Source of the DNA: Dipteronia dyeriana
Lineage: Eukaryota; Streptophyta; Magnoliopsida; Sapindales; Sapindaceae
Direction: 5' to 3'
Length of the DNA stretch: 64,000 nt
Assembly: GCA_032871835.1 (NCBI GenBank)
Contig: CM065296.1
Location: 16,446,001-16,510,000 of the forward strand
The position numbers were made by a program, and so were the translations under genes. Positions 22,109 through 33,928 of this stretch are shown here, piece by piece; positions within the stretch are counted from its first letter, which is position 1; each line of letters opens with the position of its first letter. The notes under the pieces were generated by a model. That model worked only from the letters and a program-made list of their open reading frames with translations, had not been told where the DNA came from and did no database searches.

Positions 22109-24200
22109 TTGAGTAGCACATATGAGAATATTTTTTTTTGTTCTTGTTTGATAAGAGTTCTAAGTTTGATGCTTGACTAAGTCATTTATAATATGCTCGA
22201 TTCACTATTCAAACTTGGTGTCTCTTGTCAATACATGGACTTAATATTCTCATACTTTTACTATGATGGTCAAAATTTGTTGGTTGATTTTAGAGAAGTC
22301 CAATTTAGAAATCTATTTGGTGTAATTTGTTAAGACTTTTGGAGAAAGTCATTTTATATGTCTGTTTGAGTTGAGATGTTTAGTCTTTATTCTCTTAGGA
22401 AGACACACCAACAACTTGCTGTCATGAGGACAAACAAGCCAAGAGAGCTCATAAAAAGGGTGAAGAATTTACATTGATGAAAAAGCTTGCTAAGGTATAT
22501 CTCTACTCTAAAGCTTGCTTTCTTGATTCATCTTTTCAACTCTATGTGTGAATTACATCATATAGCATGTCATATTAGAGAACTAGTATAGCTTTCATAT
22601 GGTTCTTGATGACATTTGCTCTCTAAAGATCATTTAGTGATTTGTTAACCATGATCTTATATATGATGTGTGAAATGCTTGTTTGATTGATGAATGGCAT
22701 ACTTCTAAAAAAATATGAGCTTCATATTCAATGAAAGCTACTGTATTGAGAAGTAAAGATCTTAAGTAAGTCTATTTGTATTGCTTTTAGATCATGTGCT
22801 TTTAAGCCTTAAAAAAAATTGGTTTTCAAAAGTGCACACTTTGCTTCTCTCATATGTTTAGTTTGAGTAAGTTGAGTTTGAAGATATGTGAGTTATGGAT
22901 GCACCTTGACGTCTTTTGACTTGTACATTTAAGATGGCCTATGGTTAGTATCCATTTTGCTTCGACAACTACATAGAACTCAGCGAGCACCTTCATGAAA
23001 AGGGCTACACACTTTGGTTGTGAAGCTACCTAATATAGGAAAGGGCTACACCATTGTGATGAGTGAAAGCCATCATGAAGTTTATATTTTTATGTTTAAA
23101 AAAAAATCAAAGAAGTGTTGCAAAGAATCAATAAAAAAATCTTTGATTCAAAGCCTAAAAAGAAATGGAGGAAGACTTAAAGGAGTATAGTTAAAAATTG
23201 TGATTGCTCGGGTTGAAAAACAGATATGGGATTACGAGCCACATGCACACACATGCTCATATGTTGAAATCTATTCTCTTAAAAGCAAAAATTTCCAGAT
23301 GATAATCTGTTTGACCTTTTATGGAAAAGCTTAGGATGAATAGATGTTGATATGGTTTGCATGTTGATGATCCAATTACTCATTTATATATGTTTGAAGC
23401 AAATCCACACACACACTTATTTTGCTTATAAGTGAATTTGATTTCCTAGCAATTCTAGAAGAATTATGAGAGAGATTGAAAATCTTGGTGTATCTCTCAT
23501 AGTTTGTGGAGCTTATTTTGTTGAATTTCTTTTAAAATTGCATGTTTGAGTGATTGTGTGGATATCATTGTGAACAATATCATATCATAATCTTAGATAG
23601 AGCACTTATCAAGGGGGAGCATAGTATGCTAGACTTTGTTCTCTTTTATGATAAGTTCACATGATTTTATTTAGATAAAAACATGACATACTTGAACAAT
23701 CAAAATGCATGTTACTTATCTCATATATTTGATTTGCTCCCTTATTAAACACTTGTTTGTCTCTTTGACTATTCCTTATCAAAAAGGGGGAGAAATGTAT
23801 ACCTCACCATGTGTTGAAGAAATATACCTCTTTATGGATTATTGACATTCTTGTATTAAGGGGGAGAGTTCTTTTCTTAAGGGGGAGTGAAGAATTCTTG
23901 TATGCTGAGGTTAAGGAACTAAAGGGAGTGCTTTAAAGTGAACTTTTATATGAGATAAATGATTTCTTGTTTGATTTTTGTGGATATATCTCACCAATAT
24001 TCTTTGTAGAAGATCTCCTATTTGTTTAATAATGCTTGTCTCACAGATGCCTTGATGATTAAAAAGGAGAATCTTGAAGACTCATGAAGACTTGAAGATG
24101 TGTTAGTTTAGGGTTCTCATTGTAATGTGAGGATGTGAGAATGCAATCAACTATGAGTGATCATTGTATGGTGAGGTTGAGGTTTTGTCATGGAATAGCC
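22109..24200 (+). other. SIRE-B 3' noncoding region with repeated purine tracts
   Basis: There is no plausible gene in 2.1 kb. The part after about 22680 is homologous to the 3' region of SIRE-A, and most of the block aligns with 46900-48480 of SIRE-C. AAGGGGGAG-type tracts occur at 23611-23619, 23781-23792, 23858-23866 and 23879-23887, in addition to the tract beside the LTR. Conservation across three elements suggests a function in the RNA or cDNA, not a protein. Confidence 0.7.
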
Positions 24201-24212
24201 AAAAGGGGAGAT
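24201..24212 (+). other. SIRE-B polypurine tract
   Basis: AAAAGGGGAG plus AT directly precedes the 3' LTR start at 24213, the place where plus-strand cDNA synthesis is primed. Confidence 0.85.
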
Positions 24213-26009
24213 TGTTAGGTTTTAGATTTGTGTTGGCCTGATTCCATAACAAAATGCTCTTTGTTTGTATTGCTTAGTTGCTTAGGTGGTTCGTGATTAG
24301 ATCGATCTTCAATGATGGAAAGCGACTTCACATGCAAAGTTCGTCTTCAAGAGGATATATGCTTACTTGGATGCTAAGGTATCAAGATTAGGTGTAGGCA
24401 CACACACAATTCATACATTCCTTGAGGGAGTCCTGGTTCGTAATCTTCAAACAGATTCAACTTCGGAGTTCAAAGGCCAAAGAACGGTCGAAAAACACGA
24501 GAGGAGCGCAAAGGAAGAGGTGCGATGGCATAAGCCATCACTTGGCACCATCCCGAGATGGCGCGTGGCCATCTCGGCCCCAAAGTTGCTCTGCCCAGAG
24601 ATGCCCACGCGCCATCTCGGGGAGGCACTAAAGAATGGGGGCTTTTTGGTCTTTTGGTTGTTCTCTCTTGAAAACCTCTCATTCCCTATCATTCAATAAC
24701 AAGTTGAGAAAAACGAATTTGAAGAACAAGTGCAGAATTTTTCTCTCAACATTTTGATTTTTGTTTTTCTGATAACTTCTTCATTTCAACTCTGAATCAT
24801 TTGATTCAAAATCCGATTTCGAGTGTCTTGAAGATTTTTACAAACCCCAATCATTTCCAGAACCAAAGGATGTCTAGATTTGTCGTAGTGATCAGATATT
24901 GAGTTAGTGATTTTCATCCTTGTTGGTAAAATCATCTTTTTCATAGTTTTTCTTTTTAGATTTTCTTATTGATTGATGCCTTTTGATTAAGAAGCATGAA
25001 TAAGATGATTTTGATATCATTTGGTGGTTTGTTGATTTTATTTTCAAGTTTAGCTAGGTTTGTGATAAGTTGATTGATTTGTGCTAAACTTGATAAACAT
25101 GAAATTGTTTCTAGAAATCTTTTGTTCTTATGCTTGATTGACTATTTCTAGATTTAATTTCATTTTCTAAGAACTAGGTCTACATCGATTTGTATATTCA
25201 TTTAATTGATTTGGTTCTTAGTTGATAACATGCTTAGGTTGCCTAGATACATTTTTGAGTGTTCTTTGAAAGCTTAATCTAGCTATCTAGTTGCATGTCC
25301 ATAGAATTTGTTGATCATCATTTTCTATGTTGTGTGTTTGTTTGCATTTTGCATTCATGACCACTTAGATGCCTTATGAAGAGGTAGAAAGTCTCATATC
25401 TTAGAGTGATCCTTTGATTTGAGCAATTGAAAGTCTTAGTTGGAGTCGGGAGGACTTGGATAGCTAAGCAAGTGGAAGTCTCGACAAGAGGTGTGAGACC
25501 TTGGATTGTTGAGCAAGAAAGTCTCAACTAGTGTCGGGAGGACTTGGATAGTTGAGCAAGAAGTCTTGTCTAAGGTCGGGAGGATCTAGAAAGGTAAGCA
25601 AGAAATCTTCCTAGAGACAGGAGGTCTTGGATAGGAAGTCGGCTTAGTAGATCACTAGGTTCAAGGGTAGAGTAAGAGTGATAGCTTGGAGAGCATGTGT
25701 TGATTGCTTGAGTGTTTAACTCTTATTTGAAAAAGTGGATTTGCTTTTGCCGGTGGTTGTGGTATCAACCCGTGGATGTTTTCTCTTAGGAGGTTTTACC
25801 ACGTAAATATCTTGTGTTGATTTTTAGCATCTTTAATTTCTTCACTTAGTTTATTTGTGTCATTTGCTTTGTCATATATCATTTTGGATATTATTTTAAG
25901 TGTTTTATAAGATTGCTTGTGCTTTTAAAGAAGATTAAAATTTGAGCATATACCTATTCACCCCCCTTCTAGGTATATTTTATACTATAATTGGTTAAGG
26001 GAATTTACA
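24213..26009 (+). repeat. SIRE-B 3' LTR (1797 bp)
   Basis: TGTTAGGTTTTAGATTTG to GGGAATTTACA. It lacks the roughly 420-bp segment. The hairpin with 10-bp arms is at 24553-24577, with a third GCGCCATCTCGG half-site at 24609-24620. The 44-bp units are at 25425-25640. Confidence 0.9.
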
Positions 26010-28087
26010 TAAGTCTTAATGAAAATTACAAACAATGACACATAATGTTTACGCGGTAAACCTCCAAAGAGGAAACATCCACGGGTTGATACCACAACCA
26101 CCGGCAAAAGCAATTCCACTATTTCAAATAAGAGTTACACACTCAAGCAATCAGCACATGCTCTCCAAGCTATCATTCTTACTCTACCCTTGAACCTAGT
26201 GATCTACTAAGCCAACTTCCTATCCAAGACCTCCTGTCGCTAGGAAGATTCCTTGTTTTCCTTTCTTGATCCTCCCGACCCTAGGCAAGACTTCTTGCTC
26301 AACTATCCGAGTCCTCCTGACTCTAGTTGAGACTTCCTTGCTCAACAATCCGAGGTCTCACACCTCTTATCGAGACTTCCACTTGCTTAGCTATCCAAGT
26401 CCTCCTGACTCTAGCTAAGACTTCCAATTGCTCAGATCAAAGAATCACTTTAAGATATAAGACTTTCTACCTCTTCACAAGGCTTCTAAGTGATCATGAA
26501 TGCAAAACGTAAACAAGTACTCAACATAGAAAATGATGATCAACAAATTCTATGGACATGCAACTAGATAGCTAGATTATGCTTTCAAAAAACAACCACA
26601 AATGTATCTATGCAACCAAACATGTTATCAACTAAGAACCAATTCAATGAAATGAATATACCAATTGATGTAGACCTAGTTCTTAGAAAATAAAATTAAA
26701 TCTAGAAATAATCAATCAAGCGTAAGAACAAAAGATTTCTAGAAACAATTTCATGTTTATCAAGTTTAGCACAAATCAATTAACTTATCACAAACCTAGA
26801 TAAAATTGAAAATCAAATCAACAAACCACAAAATGATATCAAAATCTTCTTATTCATGCTTCTTAATCAAAAGGCATCAATCAATAAGAAGATCTAAAAA
26901 GAAAAACTAAGAAGAAGACGATTTTACCAACAAGGATGAAAATCACTAACTGAAGATCTGATCACTACGAAAACTCTAGACATCCTTAGGTTCTAGAAAT
27001 TCTTGGAGTTTGTAGAAATCTTCAAGACACTCGAAATCGGATTTTGAATCAAGTGATTCGGGGTAGAAATGAAGAAGTTATCACAAAAACAAAAATCAAA
27101 ATGTTGAGAGAAAAATTCTGCACTTGTTCTTCAAATTTTATTTTCTCAACTCCTTCAACTTGTAATGAATGACAGGGAAGGAGAGGTTTTAAAGAGAGAA
27201 CAACCAAAAGAAAAAAAATGTCCTTATGCCTTAGTATCTCCCCAAGATGGCACATGGGCATCTCAGGGCAGTAAGGCATTGGGGCCGAGATGGCCACGCG
27301 CCGTGCCCAAGTGATGGCTTATGCCATCGCACCTCTTCCCTTGCGCTCCTCTCGCGTTCTTTGACCGTTCTTTGGCCTCAGAATAGCGAATTCAAATCCG
27401 TTTGAAGATTACAAGCTGAGACTCCCTCATGAACATGGACATATAAGATAATCAACCCAGAAAATAATAATTTGACTCGATACATGAAGATGAAGGCAAT
27501 GTATGCAACATGAGTTGAAAGTGTAGTATCTTTTGACTTAGAACTCGAAATCAATAGTATGAGTAACTGAAATGACTGGAACTCAATCATGAACAATATA
27601 AGGTTAAAATCAAGTTCAAGATCCATGTTAAACAAACATATAAACAAACAAACACATTTCACACAAGAATGCAAACTACATACGGATAGTCTCCAACCCT
27701 GCATTTTCCAAATCATGTTACTTTCATACAAATGTATGAGCATTCAACTTCAAGTGTGTGAATGTGTTATGCCAAATGATGCAATACATTGTAGGGACAT
27801 AAATGTACAATATGTGTGTGTGTGTGCGCATTTAATGATGCATAACTAAGTAGGGACACATATGAATGAATTGTGTGTGTGCGCTTACACATTGCAAGAG
27901 GAAAAAGTATCTCGATACCTTAGCATCCAAGAATAGTACCAATCCTCTTGAAGACGAACTTTGCATCATGAGAAGTTACTTTTCTTCATTGAACCTCTTA
28001 TCATCACGAACCACTTAAGCAACTAAGCATTACAAAGAAATAAAGTTTTGTCAAGGAATCAAGCCAACACAAATCTAAAACCTAACA
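26010..28087 (-). repeat. SIRE-A 5' LTR, main part
   Basis: Continues the LTR interrupted at 16239; the first five bases are the second TAAGT copy. On the minus strand the LTR starts at 28087 (TGTTAGG). It contains 44-bp units (26190-26450), a truncated hairpin at about 27285-27305, and the roughly 420-bp segment (27420-27880). The base run after 28087 is GGAGG; the matching duplication at the far end is lost. Confidence 0.9.
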
Positions 28088-29623
28088 GGAGGAGCTCGGA
28101 TTTTTTTTTCTTTTGGCCAATTATGTCAAGTTTCTTGGCCAATGCCTTTGTCTTGATTGTCATCTGCATGGAAAGCATCCTATCACAGAAAAAATAACAT
28201 CCAACAATAATTACATGAACTCACATGTAGCAGAAAGGATGAGAAAATAAATGTCAGTTAAATCCCCTAGTGCACGGGTATAGTGCAAGTTAGGTATCAT
28301 AACCCGTGCAAATCCCCAGAATATGTTCATGAAGCACGAACTATAGGTGATTCACAATCCAATTTTCAAGCATGTTTTTGTGCAAAAATAATTTCCAAAC
28401 AACACAATATACCATATGCATCAATTAAAACATAAAAATAGCACATAAACTATCCAATTGCTTCAATGAAATAAACAAACCCTAGAATTTGATTCTAAAC
28501 AAAACCATAGGAAATTCTTATTCTAAATCACTCCAAAGCACAACAATATGCATCAATAATCAAACCCATCACATATACATGAAAACCAAGAAAAAAATTG
28601 GCAAGAATTTGTGGGTCTATAAAGAAGTTAGGGTTCATGCATGTGATATAGATTGTCAGAGAAAGAGATGAAATTAAAGGATTAAAATTAGATAAAACAA
28701 GATTAATAATGAAAAATGTACCTTTTGGTCTTAAATTGGTAATGTGGAAAACAAGTTTACCCTTTGGAAGAGAGGGAAAAAAAGAGAATTCGGTTTAGTT
28801 GTGGTAGGACTCACTTGAAAGTGATGGGTGTATTTATATACACGTCCTGGTGTGTAGGTATATCACGGGTATGGTACACGTGCTGTACCCGTGCAGTACC
28901 CCTGTATACACTTATTTGGCTACTCCTACCCCTAGTGCGCGAGTATAGCACTGATGCACACCCGTGCACCACATGTTTGCTTCACCATTTTGCTACTTTT
29001 TTGGCCCTAAATTGTCGGGATTTTTGGAGTTGATTGTTCATCCTACACAAAAACATTTACACCTATTAACTATTCTTGTCTTATTCTTTATTAGCAACAA
29101 AAGAACATGAGAAGTATAACATGAAATTAAAAGAGATTCCACAATATATTTTCTCCACCAAACCAAGATATGCCCTGTCAATAACAAGCACAAATTAAAC
29201 AAAATAAATGTGTAATACATAGTTAAAAAGAGAAAACAAATTGTGCAATCCACCAATGCATAAAAAATGTTCAATGTGATGTACTATGTGAGGGGCAAGG
29301 TTCCACTAAGGGTGGTTTGACCAAGTTTGAGAATTGTTTTCTTCTTAGCAACCCAAATATACTTAGGTGGTTCTTTTGTCCTTTCCTTTCTATTTTTTCT
29401 CACCAAATGTACGTGATCTTTCCTCACACAAATCTTCTTGATTGTAGGTTGATTTTTCCTATTTCTAGCTCTACTCCTTCTACTACTTTTAAGAATTGTA
29501 TAATAATCATCCTTAAAATGCTCTCTCTTTGAAAAAAAATAGCAAATGAGGGAAGAGGTAGGAATTCTCCCTTTCTTTTGGTGACTTTGTGGCTCTGAGT
29601 GAGTATCCTTTGATAGTGATTTG
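28088..29623. other. unassigned AT-rich stretch with a minus-strand promoter-like site
   Basis: There is no confident gene. On the minus strand TATATAAA (complement at 28833-28840) lies in a GTGTAT...ATACAC palindrome. The word CACGGGTA or its complement TACCCGTG recurs at about 28273, 28302, 28864, 28887 and 28965. A short minus-strand peptide at about 29400-29340 (RKERTKEPPKYIWVAKKK) recalls the gag-protease linker of copia elements. It may be an LTR of an element not otherwise present, but I could not find its ends. Confidence 0.4.
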
Positions 29624-31455
29624 TGTAGGAAACCGGATTTACGTTGTGCAACGAAAACAAAGTTTTAAAAAAATTATGCAACTTGTAAACCATATACAAC
29701 ATATAAGAATATATAAATATGGATTTAGATCATACCCATGATGCTAAGCCTTCGTTGTTTTAAGTTTTATTCCGATTACAAACCACCAAGTCTTCCTCGC
29801 TATGTACCGTGATCCGGTAACTGTCTGTGAGCTAGTCACAATCTTCCAGGAACGTACAAGAGGATGCAAAGGCTTTGAGAATAGAACTCCTTTTTTTCTT
29901 CTTGGCAACTTCGGCCACCACAAGCAAGAATAATTTTTCTTTTCTTTTCTTTTCATTTCAATGAAATCTTCCTAGACGTTCTAGGGTTTTGCTTTTTGTG
30001 TTTTTGGTTCAAAGAATCACAATTAGCCTATTGTATCCTTGTTATGTAAATATAACTATATATATTTAAAACTAGATACAAATCATTTTCTAAATATATT
30101 TCCAGATATTAAAAGGATAAGTAGTATTTAAGTGTTCTAGGTAGAGTAGGATTCTAACTCTCATATAACCCTAGTTGACTTGAACTTAAACACTTGACTT
30201 TTTAAAGAATAAAATAATCTAATTATTTTATCTCTGTTTAAGTCATGATTTGAACCTGCAACCTCCAATTAATAATTAATTAATACTTCATAGTTATAAA
30301 TTTATTAATTAAATAATATAATGATCTAATTAATTTAATAATTAATATGTTAACTAAATAATCTCATTATTCAATTAATCCCTGGATAAATACATGTCAC
30401 ATACGTAACACAATTAATTGGACAATCCAATCAGTTAATCGTTACCCTTGTAACTTTTAATCAATCGAGCTAGCAAGGGACCTAATGAACCCAGAGTTTT
30501 GAGCTCCAATAATACTTAGACATATTAATTAAGCTCTGAAATTATTTTTTTATGATCATTAACCTCGGAGTTATTCTACTAAAAACCTGAGGTTGCACTC
30601 TTGCAACTGTATATGTTTTACACAAACCAAAATTACAATTGTCCATCGATATAACTATTACATCCTGTATGGTCCTCCATAAGTAGTTCATAATTAGAGC
30701 TAGGTCATAAAGTCCGTTATACCTCTCTAATTATATCTTTTCCAATAAGTACCATTTATTCTTTAATGAACAATAAATCCTAACTTCCTTTATAGAAGAT
30801 GGAGAGCGCTCATATTGTTCAAGCCCCAAATCAACCCTAAAAGGAATTACCATCTACTTCTCGTAAGGAGGATTCCACTATTGTGCACAGACCTTCTGTG
30901 CCACAAGCCAAACCAAGATCCAACATACAAAGTTATTGACTATGAATGCACTTTTGATCTCACCCATGGTATATCAAAAACCACTATATAATCTGAAGGA
31001 GTTGATAAGACACTCAGGATTAAGATCACCCATATATAGCCATCATTTATTGATATATATGAATCTCATATTGTAATGAATCTTAGTGAGAGATTCATAA
31101 AGACCAAGGCCCAGTTCTATAAGATCGTATCATATAAGGTGCCTCTATTTCCATATCACTATATTAATAGTCTAGGTTAATACCATCGTACATTACAGAA
31201 TGGACCGCAACTGTAGATTAACCATAATTAAAGTACCCAACTCTACATGCTATCAATAGATTCTATAGATTGCTCATCTCAAATTGAATACCGCTGTGTA
31301 TGACACTCATATACTCAATTAGAGATTTCATATGGCAATATTGGATGCTAAGTACACATGATATAAATGTATGAGACATATATATATAATGAATAAACTT
31401 GTTTATTAATGTTTCATTCACATTTATAAATTACAAGCTTTAGGGCATAAACCCC
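29624..31455 (-). repeat. CopK copy 1, 3' LTR
   Basis: On the minus strand it runs from GGGGTTTATGCCCTAAAG (31455) to a TGTAGG-complement end near 29624. It aligns with the LTRs at 33198-33916 and 59534-60128. The first bases of the LTR and the adjoining purine tract (about 11 bp, AACAATCTCCC in the intact copy at 33913) are deleted. Confidence 0.75.
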
Positions 31456-31462
31456 ACTTGCA

Positions 31463-32990
31463 CTAAAGAAGGTGATGCATATCTCGTAACCTTAGACCCT
31501 CATCAGAGAGATAGTGCAAAGAAAGGTTGGTCACGATCACAACCCTTCTATACACTATCTCTCTGATGAGATGATATTTCCTCTCTATATGCTTCCCTTT
31601 CTTACGGATTATTGGTTCTTTGGAATTATCCACAACATCACTGTTATCACAATAAAGTGTGATGGGCTTATCCAGATCTAGAATAACTTCCGGATCAGTC
31701 AAGAACTTACAGAGCCAAACAACCTCTTTAGCTGCTTCACAAGCTGCTACATATTCGGCTTCCATGGTGGAGTCACCAATACATGATTGCTTAACAGACC
31801 TCCATACTATGGCTCCACCACCATGGGTAAAAAATGATCCAGACGTGGATTTTCTAGAAGCCCTATCTGACTGAAAATTAGAGCCTATATATTCTAATGT
31901 GATCAAATCCTACTTTAAATATACTATCTTATAGTTTCTCATTCTCTGAAGATACTTGAGATTGACCTTTACTGCAGCCCAATGATCCAATCCTGGGTTG
32001 GACTGAAACCAACTGGCCACTCCAACTATGAAGCATATGTTAGGTCTCATGCATAACGTAGCATACATAAGATTGCCTACTGTAGAAGTATAGGGAACAT
32101 GTCCGACACCCTCAACTTCTTGAGGTGTCATAGGATAATGTTCCTTAGACAATTGAACTCCATATCTAGATGGTAAGTTACCTTTCTTGGAGTTCTTCAT
32201 CAAAAAATGACTAAGTATCTTGTTGATATACGACGTCTGCGACAACACTGAGAGATTGTTTTTCGATCCCTAATAAATTGGACCCCTAAAACATATCTTG
32301 CCTCTCCAAAATCTTTCATTTGGAATTGGCCAGCCAATCAACCTTTTACTTCCGATAATACCCTTACGTCATTCCTAATGAGTAGGATATCATCTGCGTA
32401 TAGGACTTAAACTACTTTCTTATCAACGATCCGCTTATAAACACAAGGCTTATCGACATTTTACTCAAAATCATATATTTTGATAGCATAATCAAACCTA
32501 ATGTTCCAAGATCTAGAAGCTTGTTTTAGTTCATAAATGGACCTTTGCAGCTTGAAAATCTTTTGCTCTTGATCCTGGGATACTAATCCCTCTGGCTACA
32601 TCATATGGATCCCTTCATCAAGATTGCCATTAAAAAATGCAATCTTGATGTCCATTTTCCAAATTTCAAAATCAAAATAGGTAGCAACGGATAAAAGAAT
32701 CTGAATAGACTTAAACATAATTATTGATGAGAAGGTTTCTTCATAATCGACCCCCTCTTTCTAGGTATAACTCTTTACTACTAGCCTTGTTTTGAATGTC
32801 TCTACATTCCCTTCTACTCCTCTCTTTCTCTTGTAGATCCACTTACAACATATGGGTTTTATCGCATCTGGTAAGTCTACAAGTTACCAGACTGAGTTGG
32901 AGTGCATTGACTCCATCTCTAGATTCATGGCTTTAAGCCATTCCTATTTGTCATAATCTCCAATAAGCTTTAGAAGGGCACAAAGCCCAA
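31463..32990 (-). pseudogene. CopK copy 1 reverse transcriptase and RNase H
   Basis: RT reads from about 32990: LVDLPDAIKPICCKWIYKRK, MDIKIAFFNG (motif A, normally MDVKTAFLNG), ELKQASRSWNIRFD, YADDILLIRND (motif C) and FQMKDFGEARYVLG. Then IDKIL-like, 32248-31910, and RNase H 31906-31463 with WRSVKQSCIGDSTMEAEYV, LYCDNSDVVDN and HIERKYHLIREIVY. Near the C-terminus a deletion fuses VVIVTN to LSLHYLSDEG. It ends LRLRDMHHLL with a stop at 31463. Several stops are present. The sequence upstream (32991-33197) is not recognisable. Confidence 0.8.
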
Positions 32991-33197
32991 TATAAGTTAC
33001 TTTCATACCTTTAGAAGCAAGTGTTTTATTTTGAATGATAGAGATCACTTACGAAAGTTTGATGCTAAACGTGATGTTGTTTTTTTCTTGCGTATGCTGT
33101 TAATAGTCGTGCTTATATAGCTTTCAACTTGAATACCAAAACTATCATGGATTCTATCAATGTTAAGGTAGATAACTTTAGCATGCTAAATTTGTGA
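32991..33197 (-). other. short spacer between two CopK copies, nothing recognised
   Basis: About 200 bp without an identifiable domain or LTR match. It may be decayed integrase-RT linker of CopK copy 1. Confidence 0.3.
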
Positions 33198-33916
33198 AAC
33201 TTTTATGCAACTTGTAAACTGTATACAATATATAAGAATATATAAAGATGGATTTAGATCATAACCTTGATGCTAACTTCTTCGTATCTTTAAGTTTTAT
33301 TCTGATTACGAACCACCAAGTCTTCCTTGCTATGTCATACGATCCAGTAACTGTATGTGGACATGTAGCAATCTTCCAGGAAATGAGTGAGGGATGCAAA
33401 TGCTTGAAGAATACAACTTCTTCTTATCTTCTTGGCCAAAATGTTCCTGGACTTTTTAGAGTATATCAAAAACCACAATATAACCTGAATGAATCGATAA
33501 GACACTCAAGATTAAGATCATCCATTTGTTGATATATATGAATCTCATCTAGTAACGGATCTTGGTGAGAGATTCATATAGATTATGGTCCAGACTTATA
33601 CGAACAGTTACTATATGAAAAGTCTAGGTTAAGACCACCGTACATTATAGAATGGATCGTAGATATAGATTAACCATAACTAAAGTACCCAACTCTACTT
33701 GCTAACTACTGACTCTTTAGATTGCTCATCTCAAACTGAATACCTCTGTTTATGACACTCATATACTTACTTAGAGATTACATCTGACAATCTTGGATGT
33801 TAAGTACACATGATATAAATGTATGAGGCAAGTATATAGAATGAATAAACTACCTCTTTTGTTAATGTTTCATTCACATTTAAAATATTACAAGCTTTAG
33901 AGCATAAACCCCAACA
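33198..33916 (-). repeat. CopK copy 2, 3' LTR with about 1.1 kb internal deletion
   Basis: Starts TGTTGGGGTTTATGC at 33916 on the minus strand, with the purine tract CAAGTGGGAGAT adjoining (33917-33928). The U5 side matches 29660 onward. A jump near 33460 skips about 1.1 kb found in copy 1. Confidence 0.8.
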
Positions 33917-33928
33917 ATCTCCCACTTG

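Larger units (their letters stand above)
16240..26009 (+). mobile_element. SIRE-B: non-autonomous SIRE-type element with gag only
   Basis: A complete insertion bounded by TAAGT duplications in the SIRE-A 5' LTR. It has a rearranged 5' LTR (16240-19821), primer-binding site, gag (19892-22108), 2.1 kb without coding capacity, polypurine tract and 3' LTR (24213-26009). No protease, integrase, RT or RNase H is present. The 3' noncoding block is shared with SIRE-A from the point just after the RNase H stop, so pol was lost from an ancestor or never present in this lineage. Transposition would need enzymes from a relative. Confidence 0.85.
6299..28087 (-). mobile_element. SIRE-A: SIRE-type Ty1/copia element, split by two later insertions
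   Basis: On the minus strand the element runs from its 5' LTR start (28087) to a truncated 3' LTR end (6299). Its own parts are: 5' LTR 28087-26010 plus 16239-16134, primer-binding site 16131-16120, gag, truncated integrase, RT-RNase H, polypurine tract, then 3' LTR 11057-9899 plus 6681-6299. SIRE-B interrupts the 5' LTR and a CopT fragment interrupts the 3' LTR. The RT carries the SIRE signature EEVYVEQPKGFVDP. Protease and most of the integrase core are deleted, and the gag capsid part is missing, so it cannot move on its own. Confidence 0.85.

Noticed and set aside
28489..29033. Host gene exons in the unassigned stretch
   Set aside because: ORFs are short, low in codon structure, and no known domain or credible splice pattern was seen.
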